Of a stretch of 64,000 nucleotides of DNA, positions 11,315 to 22,107 are shown in pieces. The notes below the pieces were generated by a model that was given only the letters and a program-made list of their open reading frames with translations, did no database searches and was not told where the DNA came from. Each line of letters opens with the position of its first letter. Position 1 is the stretch's first letter. The DNA is from Zopfochytrium polystomum (Eukaryota; Chytridiomycota; Chytridiomycetes; Chytridiales; Chytridiaceae): NCBI GenBank assembly GCA_025765615.1, contig JAIVFJ010000003.1, positions 124,001 through 188,000 on the forward strand. Reading direction: 5' to 3'. The position numbers and the translations under genes were made by a program.

Positions 11315-11504
11315 GCACATACACACACACATACACACGCACTGTTTGGCAAGCCGCCGCACGTGGTGGCGTGTTCGGTTGGGGAGGCAGTGCAAAGAGT
11401 GCGCTCCGCCCGTCTGTCTCTCTGCCTGTCTCCTCCTTACACTTGGGCTTGTCCCTGATGATGTTTGCACAAGACAGTCACTCTTTCTTTCTTTCTTCTT
11501 TCTT

Positions 11505-11590
<86 letters not shown>

Positions 11591-11819
11591 CCTCTCTCTC
11601 TCTCTCTGTCTCCCTCTCCTCGCCGCTCGCAGGAACTTGATCTTCATTGAAAATATTCCGTGCGGATTCCCTCGCTCGCTCACTCACTCGCCAGCCCTCG
11701 CCCACTCACCGCCCAGCCAGCCGCCCCAGCAGCACCAGCAGCAGCAGCAGCAGCCGCACTTTTCCCTATCTACTGCATAACTGCGTTTCCCCGAGTCCAC
11801 CGCCAAGCAACTGCAACAG
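10671..11819. other. Intergenic, rich in CA and CT microsatellites
   Basis: It contains a T-rich stretch at 10686-10735, CA repeats at about 11262-11338 and a long CT tract at about 11505-11620. Frames in it are repeat-encoded (poly-Leu/Ser, poly-Glu/Arg) and are not genes. The CT tract ends about 200 bp upstream of the first copy of the tandem orphan family. Confidence 0.7.
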
Positions 11820-13071
11820 ATGATCGCATCAGGCACCGGTCAGCCCGCCCCCGCCGACTATAACCACCTCCGCTACCAGCAGCAGCAGCAGCAGCAGTAC
11901 GTCCATAGCAGCCAAAGCAGCAGCGTCACACCGGCGTCGTCCTTCCCTGCGTCCCTACCACCCCCCCTCCCCCCCCACAACCACCTCGTCAACTTTCGTA
12001 ACCCCGCCCAAGATTTCAAAAGGCGCCCCCAAGCACAGTAATTTTCACCACCCCACCACACTCTACCGCTCCTCCCCGAACACCCCAACCCAAGCCCCGC
12101 CGACCCCACCGGCGCCTAGCCCTCCCTCCCTCTTCGGCGGCCTCCCCCGCCTCCGCACCCGCCGCCGCGCCTCCTCGGCCTCCACCACCTCGTTCTCCGA
12201 CCGCATCGCCCGCACCAGGACCCCGTCCCCGCCGCCCCCGCTCCCCGTCGTCGTAGCGGCTCCCGGCTCGCGCCCTTACGCAAGCGCGTCCTTGACCTCG
12301 CTCCGCAGCCAAGCCGCCGCCCAGCCCACAGCCAGCCACGCAGCAGCAGCAGCATCCCACCGCGCACACACTCCGGACGCGACGACCCACCACCATCACC
12401 ACCAACACGTCCGGCCAGGCTCCGCCACGTCGACGGAAACCCACTCGTGCGGCGGCGGCGGCGGCGACCGGGCCAGCACCCGCCGCGACTCAGTCGACTC
12501 TGTCGACTCTCACCACCGCCGCACCCTTGCTGCCGCCCTTGCCTTCCTACCCACCACCCCGCCGCTTCCGCCGCCGCATTCCGCCGCCACCCGCACCCAC
12601 CAACCATCCGTGTTCCCGCTCCCTCCCCGTCACCACCACCTGACGACGACGACGACGAAGACATCGGCGGCAACGGCGGCGGGCCGATCGACCCGACGAT
12701 CACGGGCCGGCTGGTGCGGCTATCCGACGAACTCTACGACCCGCCGGTGCCGGCGTCGTTCCGCGCGTGCATGGTCGAGTCGGACCGGCGGATGCGGTGG
12801 GCGACGACGGCGGCGACGGAAGCGCGGCTCGAGCGCGGAGATTCCTCTCCTGCTGCTACTGACAGGTCGACGACGGCGACGGCGACGACGGCGGCGGCGG
12901 CAGAGAGGCGGGGCGTGGCGGCGGGGCCGGCGACGCGGCAGACAGGCAAAGGCGGCAGGGTCGGATACCGCGGACTCGTCGAGTTCGGCGTCGGCGCCGG
13001 CTGTGAAGCGGTTCTTTTTGCAGCCGCCCGTTACAAGAGGGAGGTCGTCGTCGGCCGTGTCGTTGTTTTAA
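11820..13071 (+). CDS. Orphan low-complexity protein, tandem family copy 1
   Basis: It starts MIASGTGQPAPADYNHLRY, followed by poly-Gln. A likely continuation in another frame holds PSLFGGLPRLRTRRRASSAS, ARTRTPSPPPPLPVVVA and RPYASASLTSLRSQ. Later comes the family motif GGGPIDPTITGRLVRLSDEL with YDPPVPASFRACM (about 12680-12770). The end is KRFFLQPPVTRGRSSSAVSLF with stop at 13069-13071. These blocks are shared with copies 2 and 3 but are spread over frames, so introns, indels or both are unresolved. There is no known domain, membrane segment or signal peptide. Pro, Ser, Thr and His runs suggest a mostly disordered protein. Function unknown. Confidence 0.55.
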
Positions 13072-13106
13072 ATGTCCTTTCGTTCGGTGCTTTGTTTCTC
13101 CAATGA

Positions 13107-14543
13107 ATATTCTTCATGTCTAACCCGCCCCGTTTTGTATGCGGGCACACCCCAACGCTGGTACATTGGTCCCTTCTCTCCTCCAATGAACTTGCACCTC
13201 TTTTTCTTTCCTTCCGTCCTTTCTTACCCTCTTTGCAACCTTACGGCTGTATTTCTATGGATCAAAGTTGAATCGATGATGGTTTACACTTCCCATGCCA
13301 CTCTTCTTTTGTTTTGCTGGCATTATCTTCACTCTGGCACTCCTCTCCTTTCTCGTTTGCATACTCTCTCTTGCATACACAATGTCCTTTGCTTCAAGCT
13401 TCGTTTCTTCCCCCGCGCTTTCTTTGCACTCCAGACTTCATATATATATCCTCCAATCCTTGCAACCCCTCCCAGGACGGCCTCCTCTGCATTACTTTTG
13501 CTTACCGATTTGTCCCCTTTGTTTTTGGTTGTATACCTTGCATCGGGGTTTCGTTTTCAGTTCTGGCCCACCACCGCACACAAAATTATTGTTCGCTTAC
13601 ATTTTGTCACGCGACTTTTTGCAATCCATTCGATCCCTTCCCTTCTCTCTCAACATTGGGTGCGATCGTGAGCCGCAGAGCAACTTTTCCATACAGAATT
13701 CTTTATGTAGGCCAACCAAAAACAAAAAAAAAAGCGACAAGCGCCTTGGTAACCCCCCAAAACACGACCGGTCGGGAACCGCGAACAAAAATGGAACTAA
13801 AATGGAACTAAAATGGATCAAACACTCAGCAGGCGCAATGCGCATGGTTTTTACATGAGGTCAAAACAATTGTGCGGCCCTCCAATTGTCTGCTTACACA
13901 AGAAAAAAAGGTTACATTATTAATAACAAATATTCAATACTTAGGTTGATTGCGACCGTGCACTTCAATCGGGTATGTTTGCTTGCGTCACTGGGCTGAG
14001 TCGGGCCGTGGAGGGAGGTTTGTGTGTGTGTGGGTATCTGCGTAACATGTTTATTGTGCGTGTCTCCCTCAGACAAACTTTCCTGTCGGTGCGCGCGGCC
14101 AACGTTTGTCTGCCTGTCTGCCTGTCCGTCTGTCCGTCTGTCTGCCTGCCTGTCTGTCTGCCTGCTCCCTGCGCATCCGCCTGTCTTCGGGAGTGTGGAG
14201 ACAAAGCAAGTGGCCACTGAGACTGCGCGCGCAATGACCAAGCCCGGAGAATAACCGCCCTCGGTGTGGAAATATAAACAGCTATTTAGCTATTTTAGCA
14301 CGCCAATTTCAGCCCTAGCATTGTTTTCATGCGTCGACTGCCCGAACACTTGCGATATAAAATTAAGCAAAAAAAATTTTACCTTTTCAGTTCGTTGACC
14401 CTCCTCTGACTGACTCGATCCCTTCGATAGGCCAAACCCAACCCTTCGACGACAAGCCGCTCAGCCGCTCCTTATCCCTCTCTTTCGTCTGGCGCTCGCT
14501 CTACCGTTTACTTCTTCCCCCCACTCCCTCCCCTACACCACAC
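13107..14543. other. Spacer between orphan copies 1 and 2, with CTGT repeats
   Basis: Pyrimidine-rich unique sequence (13107-13700) is followed by a CTGT/CTGC tetranucleotide tract at about 14106-14164. No gene is seen; the open frames at 13072-13858 are T/C-rich and lack motifs. The tetranucleotide tract lies about 400 bp upstream of copy 2. Confidence 0.5.
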
Positions 14544-15343
14544 ATGATCATCTCCAACGCCCTCTCCAACAACAGCAGCAGGCACCGCCGGCCCGGCACG
14601 CCCTCCACCACCACCACCACCAGTACGGCCTCCTCGTTCCTCGCCCTCCCCCGCACGCTCCTTCTCGCCATTCTCCTCCACGGCCGTCACCCGCAGCAGC
14701 TCCCCGCACTCCACACACACCACCACCACCACAACCCGCAGCCGACCCTCCCACTTCGCCCCGCCAACCCTCGGCCGCCGCCACCACCGCGCGAGCAGCG
14801 CGTCGCCGCCGTCGCACTCACCGCCTCCAGGTCACCACCACGGGACCCTACCGCCGCAAACTCCCGCAACAACCCGCACCAGCCCCGTCCCATCGCCGTC
14901 CTCCTTCTCCCTCTTCCGCCCGCACCCCGTCTCACGCACCACGCCGCCGCCGCCGCCGCCGCCACCGACCCGCCGCTCCCCGCAACCGGCCCTGACCAGC
15001 CCCATCATCTCCCTATCCCCCCTCGACGACGCCACCACCGCCACCACCACCACCACCACGGTCGGCGGCGGGCCGATCGACCCGACGATCACGGGCCGGC
15101 TGGTGCGGCTGTCGACAGAGTGGACGGACCCGCCCGCGCCAGCGTCGTACCGGGAGGCGATGCTGCTGCTAGCGCGAGGACGACGAGGACGACGTGGACG
15201 AGCGGCAGGAACGGCTGCTGCTGCGGCAGGACCACCCGCCTCTGCCGCTGCCGCTCCCGCCAATCTCGCCGCCACCGCCGCCGCCGCCGCGGATCGTGGT
15301 GCTGCTCGCGCGGTCGTCGTCGCTGGGGCCAACCGTGATGTAG
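14544..15343 (+). CDS. Orphan low-complexity protein, tandem family copy 2
   Basis: The start reads MIISNALSNNSSRHRRPGTP, resembling copy 3. A second frame carries a Ser/Pro/Thr/His-rich stretch (RTSPVPSPSSFSLFRPHPVS, ALTSPIISLSPLDDA) leading into VGGGPIDPTITGRLVRLSTE and WTDPPAPASYREAMLLL (about 15060-15165). The third frame gives EDDEDDVDERQERLLLRQDH and the tail PRIVVLLARSSSLGPTVM, with stop TAG at 15341-15343. Between motif and acidic tail one surplus base (the A in gctgctgctAgcgcgag) would restore continuity. The DNA encoding the motif is identical to copy 1 over about 47 bp. Function unknown. Confidence 0.55.
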
Positions 15344-15435
15344 AAACGGTAAACGCGCGCGCCGAGAGTCGGGGAGCGCAGACGGCTCCTCCCCTGTGGG
15401 CTTCGTCCCCAAAATCGTTTACGCCCTTTGTGTAG

Positions 15436-16692
15436 ACTTACCAACTTGTGCGGGCCTGGGAACCTCCCCACCCGCCCGCCCCAGTGTAACCCATCCTCCT
15501 TACATTATTTCCTCATATTTTACCCCCGGTTTCAACTCTGGTTTTCTTCGCTTCCTTATTTGATCTCTTTCTTTTCCTCTTCCCTTTCCGCCTGCACGGG
15601 GGGAACCCACTAAAAAACCAAAGTATGTACCACTTTTTCGGTGAAATTCCTTAGTTCCCACTCTCCCTCCTTTCTCTTTTCCCGTTTTTCGTACACACCC
15701 TAACCATTTCTTTTGTGTTCTCGATTACACATCTTAATCCTTTTACTTCCATGTTCCATTATTTCTAGCCCCCATTCATTAAGTGTTGGATCTAGCCCCC
15801 CTTTCAATTATCCAGCAAAGATGTGTCGCTTGTGCAGCCACCGCTGGCCCCACCACCCACCACCCCCATCGCCTGCACCGCTGCCGCCGCTGCGGCCATC
15901 AAACAGCAAAGGTTCTGCCGTTTGATAGTGGCAGCCCGCGGCAGTAGCAGGACTCCTGTCGGCGGCATCTCCTCGCCCAGGAAAGGACATCAAACGGGGG
16001 CGAGATCCAGCAATTAATGGATGAGGGCTAGGAGTAATGGAACCCTTTTAATCCCCCATTAATTTCTTGTTGGAAAGTGCCTAACACGAACTTCTATGTG
16101 TATCTTTCCTCAGTTTGGCCTTTTTCTCAGTCTGCCTGCCGTCGTCGGCCCTCTTCTTTTCCCCTTTTTTCCCCCTTTGCTGAAAAATAAATATCCTCGT
16201 TTTCCTTTCCATGTAGTTTTTTTCCCCCCCTCGATCCCCTGACGCTCGTCCAAGACGAAGAAGAGTGGAAAGAATTGTGTTGCAGCTTCCGCTTGAGCGC
16301 GGCCTTTATGATTTTTAAATTCTGGGGGAAGGTAACAATAGTGGTATCCCCCCATCGATTGCACACGAGAAAGAAGTTTTGATCGTTTTTTCAGGAGGGG
16401 GCAAAGCATCAATCAATCAATTTGCGGTGCCAGCCAGATTGCTCAGTGTTTCGATACAAGCCTGCTTGCTTGATAGGAAGAAGCGTCAAGACAACAAAAG
16501 TCAGCCGCGTGCGATGCAGCGCCACCAATTATTATTTATGCCGAGGCGCTGTGGAAGTTACACACTTGGTTTTTAGTAAGTTTCGACGTTGGCGCGGCGG
16601 CCCGAGCGATCGGGAGTCGGCTGACTGCGCAATGCTGTCTGTCTGTCTGTCTGTCTGTCTGTCTGATGATATGGCCATGCGAGTGTTTGGTT

Positions 16693-16740
<48 letters not shown>

Positions 16741-17264
16741 TGTCTTTGTCGCTTTCATCCGCTCCGCTTCCGCTCTGCAAGTTTGCTCCCAAAAGCGGAA
16801 AAGCACAACCATTCATTGGAAGCAAAAAAACATAAAATACAAATAAAATAAATAAAAAAAGGAAAAAAGACAAAACAAAACATTCCTTCAGCCGCCTTCG
16901 GACACAAACACTGTTGGTAATAATAATGCTGGCCAAAAGCCAGCCAGCCAGCCAGCCACTCCTCTCGCAGCTTTCTTTGAGCAGCACCGCACCACCAACT
17001 GAGTCTGTCGGCCTGCCTATCTGTCTGCCTCTTTCTGTCGCTCGCTCGGTCGGCGGTCCGAACGCCAACCGTGCGTGTCTCTGTTCGTTTTTCGTTTTCT
17101 TTTTCTTCCTCTTTTTCTTTTTTGATCATTTTTTCCCTTCTTTCCCGTTTTTCATCTCTTCTTCCTCTCCCCCAACCCTCCTTCCTATCTGATCCTCGCC
17201 GCCTTCTTACCTCCTCCTTCCCTCCCTCCCCTTCTTCTCTTCTACCTGCAACCACCCCCTCATC
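15436..17264. other. Spacer between orphan copies 2 and 3
   Basis: This is T/C-rich sequence without a recognisable gene. It holds a (CTGT)6 run at about 16640-16664 and a (CT)20 run at about 16697-16736, both within 650 bp upstream of copy 3, plus an A-rich stretch at 16820-16880. Frames here are repeat-encoded. Confidence 0.5.
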
Positions 17265-18902
17265 ATGATCGTATCCAACGTGCTCTCCAGCAAGGCCCGC
17301 CGCGACCCGCCGCAGACCCAGCAGCCCTCCTCCTCCTCCTCCTCCTCCTCCTCCTCCTAACCCCCACTCCCACCACTACTACCTGCAGTCCCCACACAGC
17401 GTCGCCGCCACATCGGTTTTCGGCGGCAGCAGCAGCAACAACAACCAACAACAACAACAGCCACCACCCCCCACCACTACCAGTACCACGACACGAAATC
17501 TCGCAGAGCCTCTTCTTCCACCACCACCGCCGCCCCGGTCCACTCCCGCACCTCGACGCCGGTCCCTTCCTCCCCGCCTCCGCCCCCAACCGTTGTGATC
17601 TCCGCCCACCCCTACCCCTCGCCACTCGCGTCCGAAACTCCGTCCCCGCCCCCAATCCCCCCCTTCTTCCCGCGGAGCCGCTCCGTCTCTCCGCTCTTAA
17701 CCGCCGCCACAACAACATCAATAACCCCCACCACCCTCTCCACCACCACCACCACCATCACGACGACCACACAGACGACGACGAGCTCGGCACCACCACA
17801 ACCACCACCGCCACACTCTCTCCCTTTAACAACCACGCGCAGTACGCGTCCCTCGACTCCCTCCGCCCCGCAGCCCGCAGCCCCAGCCCGGGCGTCGCCT
17901 CGCGCTCGTCGCCCACAGCAACCCCGCCGCCTTCCTCCTCCTCGCACGCCTGCGATCCGCCGCCGCAACTCCCGCCGCCGCGCCTCGGACGCGGTCCCCC
18001 TCTGCCTCACCCTCACCAGCCGGATCGCGCCGCTCCCGCTCGGCCACCCCTCCCCCGCTCTTCCCCGCCTCGTCCTCCTCCCACCGCCGCCGCGACTCCC
18101 CTCCTCCTCCGCTCCCGCACCACCACCACCGCTCCCCCTCCCCGCCTCCCCCTCCCCGCGAACCCTCCCCGCCACCCCCGCCCGTCCCGGACCTCCCGTC
18201 CCACCGTCGCAGCCTCCACCCGACCTCCCTGCCGCGACACGCCCCGTACGCCAGCGCCTCGATGCCGCACCTCACCGCCACCGCCACCACCCCTCCGCCG
18301 CCCGCTGGCCCGTTTTTCCCGCAACCAGCCTCCCCGCCCACAACCTCCCCCACGGCCACCACCACCGCCGCCGGGACAGCCGCAGCCGCAGCCGCAGACG
18401 ATACCGGCGGACCGATCGACCCAACGATCACTGGCCGCCTCGTGCGGCTGTCGACCGAGTCGGCGGACCCGCCGCCGCCGGCGTCCTACAGCCGCAGCCT
18501 GGCGGACGAGCTGCGGGCCATGCACCCGCTTCGCGGCGGCGGCGGGGTCGTTTGGCGGACGTACCTGACGCCGTCGACGACGACGACTACTTGGACGGCG
18601 GCGGCCGCGGCGGCGGAAGGGAAGGATGCGGAGTCTGGCGGCGGCGGCGGCGGCGGGGGGAGTGGGCGAGGCGGCCGCGCGGGAGGAAGGTTGGCGCCGC
18701 GGCGTCGGCGGCGGCGGGGAAGCCGGCAGGAACAGGAGCCGGAGCAGGAGCAGGAGCAGGAGCAGAGGCAGCAGCAGCGGTGGTAGGAGGAGCGGCAGCA
18801 GGAGGCGGCGGCGGCGTTGGCGGCGCGGGGCACTCTGACGCGGTATTGTTGCCTGCGCGGTCCACGTCGCTTGCGATGATGATGTTTGACGTGCGGCGCT
18901 GA
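17265..18902 (+). CDS. Orphan low-complexity protein, tandem family copy 3
   Basis: It starts MIVSNVLSSKARRDPPQTQQ, followed by poly-Ser encoded by an uninterrupted (TCC)n run that ends at a TAA in the same frame. Neighbouring frames continue as HSHHYYLQSPHSVAATSVFG, then SRRASSSTTTAAPVHSRTST, then NNHAQYASLDSLRPAARSPS, each with a counterpart in copy 1. The family motif is DTGGPIDPTITGRLVRLSTE, then SADPPPPASYSRSLADEL (about 18405-18510). An acidic stretch (AVDDDDYLDGG) and the tail DAVLLPARSTSLAMMMFDVRR (stop 18900-18902) lie in another frame. Slippage in the TCC run could explain the first break. Function unknown. Confidence 0.5.
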
Positions 18903-20033
18903 AAAAAGATTGCTGCGGCGGGAGGGGGGTGCGGTACCCCCTTTGACGGTTTCCCGCCACGGTTGGCCCGCTGCAAGATAGGACCCCGATGGGTCCTTTT
19001 TTTATTGTCATAAATGCATTTTTGCATTCCATAGTATGATGGGGTTGCACCCCCCAAGTTCCAACCTTCGGGGTTTTTTTTTTCTTTTTTTTTTTCTCCT
19101 TCTACTCCTCCCTTTCATTTCCATCTTCCAGTGTTTTTGCGACGCAAGAACGTCGCCCTTGCTTAAACTTTCCCCACGCCGTTTCTTGTTACCTGTACTC
19201 TACTTCTTTCAGTGTGTGGCCACCCCCTTCGTCCGTTACTAGCGACAATGCGGTGTTTTTTCTTCTCTTTTCCTAAAAGAGGTGTTCCTCCCATTAGTTC
19301 TTTTCTCCAACAATTAGTGCCTGTTCAACATTTTCCATTCTCTTTTTCCCTTCTTCCCTTCTCTTTCTCATACTTACCACTTTCCTTCCCTTCCTTCCTC
19401 CCTCTCCTCCCTCACTGTCTCATAGTCCCAAAGCAAGCCCCCTCCCCTTTCCTCATCGATTCCCATTTTCCCATCCAGAAAAAAAAACAGTTTCCTTCTT
19501 CTCTTTCTAAGGATCTCATCCCCCTTCTTTTGGGTTTAGCAGGACCATTTCCAATCCCTTTTTTCTTTTATTCGTCCGCTTTCCCCTCTAACTATTCTAG
19601 CCCCTTGCCCCTTAACCATTTGCCGCCCCCAGTCCTTTTCCTTTTCCCTTTCCCTTTCGTTTTGTGTGTGTGCGCCCTTTTCCCCTTTCCCGTTTTCGAT
19701 GTGACAAGGTCCTGCCCCCCCCGCAACGAAAAGAAAAAAAGAAAAAAAAAAAAAAAAAAAAGACTGTTCCTTGAACCAAAAACAAAAAGGCGAACCACAT
19801 ATTAATACCATTTCCCTTCCTTCGCCGCCACCAGACCTAGACAACTCGGCTTGGCCTGTCGGTTCCAAAAGGATCATCGCCACCTCCCCCACGCCCTTTT
19901 GCCGCTGGGAGCACACACACACACACACACGCACACACACACACACATACACACACATACACACACACCACACCACCACCGCCGACGCCCAGCCACCACC
20001 CGCCCGCACCCCCACCTAAAAAAAAAAAAAAAA
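18903..20033. other. Spacer with CA repeats upstream of the Tim14 gene
   Basis: T-rich and C-rich unique sequence with poly-A at 19737-19760, a CA-rich tract at about 19912-19975 and an A run touching the next ATG at about 20018-20034. No gene recognised. Confidence 0.5.
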
Positions 20034-20410
20034 ATGGCCACCGCAATCCTGATCGGCACCGGCGCCGCCGCCGGCCGCCCTCCTCGCTCGCGCGGCCTTC
20101 GTCGCCGCCCGCAAATCCGCCACCTCCCCCTCGGTCTCCTCCACCGCTTCCGCCTTCCGGATCCCCTCGTCCCTGCCCCCTCCCCCGTCCCCGACTAAAT
20201 TCCACAAGGGCGGGTTCGAAGCGTCGCCGAGCCGCCGGGAAGCCGCGCAGATCCTGGGGTTGCGGGAGGTTGGGTTGAGCAAAGACAAGCTGAAGGAGGC
20301 GCACCGGCGGATCATGCTGTTGAACCATCCGGATCGGGGATGGGAGCCCGTATTTGGCGACGAAGATTAATGAGGCGAAGGAGGTGCTGGAGAAGGGGTT
20401 GGGGAGGTGA
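20034..20410 (+). CDS. Tim14/Pam18-type J protein of the mitochondrial import motor, with two frame breaks
   Basis: Pam18/Tim14 is an inner-membrane J protein that stimulates mitochondrial Hsp70 at the TIM23 translocon. The ATG at 20034 opens MATAILIGTGAAA. After a shift of one base the frame continues ALLARAAFVAARKS (membrane segment), then KFHKGGFEASPSRREAAQIL, GLSKDKLKEAHRRIM and LLNHPDRG, with the HPD motif intact. After a second one-base shift near 20341 it ends GSPYLATKINEAKEVLEKGL with stop at 20408-20410. Removing two bases gives 124 residues, close to the normal size and with every conserved block present. It is either a gene carrying two assembly insertions or a very recent pseudogene. 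Confidence 0.8.
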
Positions 20411-21212
20411 AAGGGGAATGGGCGATCGGGATGGGTTGGATTCGGCGCGGTCTTGGTTCGCACTTGTCAAAGTGCCCCAGAGACCGCAACATCGGCGGGG
20501 AGCCGTTCTTGTTTTCTCTCTACATGTTTCAACGGGTTTACTTTTTTCATAAATGTATTCTTTTGGGAGGTTCCGCAACCATCTTTGCCATGAAGAGGGA
20601 GGTGGGAAGAGTATCACAATACATGACAACAAGCGTATCGTCGCGATCGTTCGTGATCACCCAAGTCCTTCCCTTCCACCGGTCTGCCGGCCTTTGAGGG
20701 GTTTGGGGAAAGCTTAATCTGCTGGGCGTTCGAGGCGTTTCGATTGTTTGGATCTGCCTTGCCCCCAACAAACACCAACAGCGGGGGAAAAAAATCAACC
20801 TTTCAAATCTGTGTGGTATGTCCAAACTATCCCTGTTTTTTTCTTTCTTCTGAGGCTGTTGATAAGATTCGTTGTGAAGGGTGGGGGCGTGGTAGTTGCG
20901 CGAAAGCAAAACGAGTAACAAAGGGTGGGTTGGGGATAGCAACGGGGAACCTATGGACACGATTGCGAAAGAGAAAAAAATAATACCAAATATAAAAAAG
21001 AAAGAAAGAGAAGCAAAGGCATTGGGAGGGAAGGGAACTGAGACGCAAACAACCCGGTGAATCGACCATTCTCCGCAAGCGCAAACAAAGAAACCAGATC
21101 GAGCGCTCCCAGCGCGCCGAGGGAAGGGTGGGAAGGCGGGAAGTGAAGGAAAACCCCGAGGGCACCGAGATCAGCGCAACAAATTATCGAAAACGCTTGT
21201 GATTTTTGTGCT
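20411..21212. other. Intergenic between convergent Tim14 and Ecl1-like genes
   Basis: No open frame with domain-like content. This should hold the 3' ends of both transcripts. Confidence 0.5.
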
Positions 21213-22107
21213 TCACCCTGCCAGTACTGGCGACCGCGCGACGCCTCTCCGGGAGCGGTTGAGCAACGTCGGGAACGCCATGGTCGTCGCCGACAGCGCC
21301 GCCGACGAGGTCGCAACCGTCGGGAACGCGGGCTGGTAGATATACTGGTGAGGCTGCTGCTGCTGGTGCTGCTGCTGCGGGGGTGCTGCCATTGGGCGGA
21401 CCAGGGGCGACGACAACGTCGGCGACCCAACCACGATGCCCAGGCCGGTCGGCTGCGGCGGTGCAGCGCCTGCCACCAGTATCGTGGCAGCAGAGTGCGA
21501 CGGGGGCGGCGACGGCGGGATCGGGGTCATTGGGGAGGGCAGCGGGGACAGGGCCGGTGTCGCTGCGTTTGACGGGGGGTTTGCGGAAAAGGTGAAGGAC
21601 GGCGAGGTGAAAACGAACGGCGACGGCTGCCGTGGTGATGGTGGCGCGACTTTGCCTTGGTGGGGGCCTTGGGGTTCCGGGTGGAGGAGGAAGGGGAGGG
21701 GGGCGAGGGAGGGGAGCTTTTGTTGTTGTTGTTGTTGGTGCTGTTGTGCGCTCCGTAATGGGGAAGCGCTTTGGGTCACGAGTTGTGGGGGTGCGATGGG
21801 GAATGGGACGCTGGAAGACGCGGGGGTGGCTTTTGGAGTATTTCGGTCCGTTCCCAAGTGGTGGTTGTAGTTGGAGCTGTCGCTGGCGAGGGAGTAGGTT
21901 TCGGCCGATGCTACAATCTGCTTGAAGAGGTCTCTCCGTAAGCAGTCCGGGGAGCAGTAAAGGCCGTTATGCTGTGGGAGGGGGAGGGGAAGATGTCCAT
22001 GAGTCAGCGACTGCCTCAAAACAAGACCAAAAAAGCGGACGAGGTAGCAGCATACACACCTCAATCTTCTTCTCGCAGGCCAGGCACCACATCACAAAGT
22101 AATCCAT
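21213..22107 (-). CDS. Ecl1-family zinc-binding regulatory protein (life-span regulatory factor type)
   Basis: Ecl1-type proteins of fungi are small zinc-binding regulators linked to stress response and chronological life span. Exon 1 (22060-22107) reads MDYFVMWCLACEKKIE, and after an intron (21972-22059) exon 2 (21213-21971) begins HNGLYCSPDCLRRDLFKQIV. Together they form the C-x2-C ... C-x3-C zinc signature. The total is 268 residues. The rest is Pro/Ser/Gln-rich with poly-Gln runs and ends RRGVARSPVLAG, so it is longer than yeast Ecl proteins and probably disordered. The intron sits exactly between the two halves of the zinc motif. Confidence 0.75.

Noticed and set aside
11465..11780. Long open frames encoding Leu/Ser or Glu/Arg repeats
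   Set aside because: They are translations of CT/GA microsatellites in all frames, with no conserved sequence.
14100..14165. CRISPR-like array in the CTGT repeat
   Set aside because: Simple tetranucleotide repeat without spacers, in a eukaryote.
17595..18902. A 435-codon frame read straight through orphan copy 3 as one protein
   Set aside because: Only parts of this frame match conserved blocks of the other copies; the core motif lies in another frame, so the uninterrupted frame is partly a GC-rich shadow.
18013..19050. 345-codon minus-strand frame opposite orphan copy 3
   Set aside because: It is the low-complexity complement of the family coding strand and has no motif; the plus-strand core and tail are conserved among copies, the minus-strand product is not.
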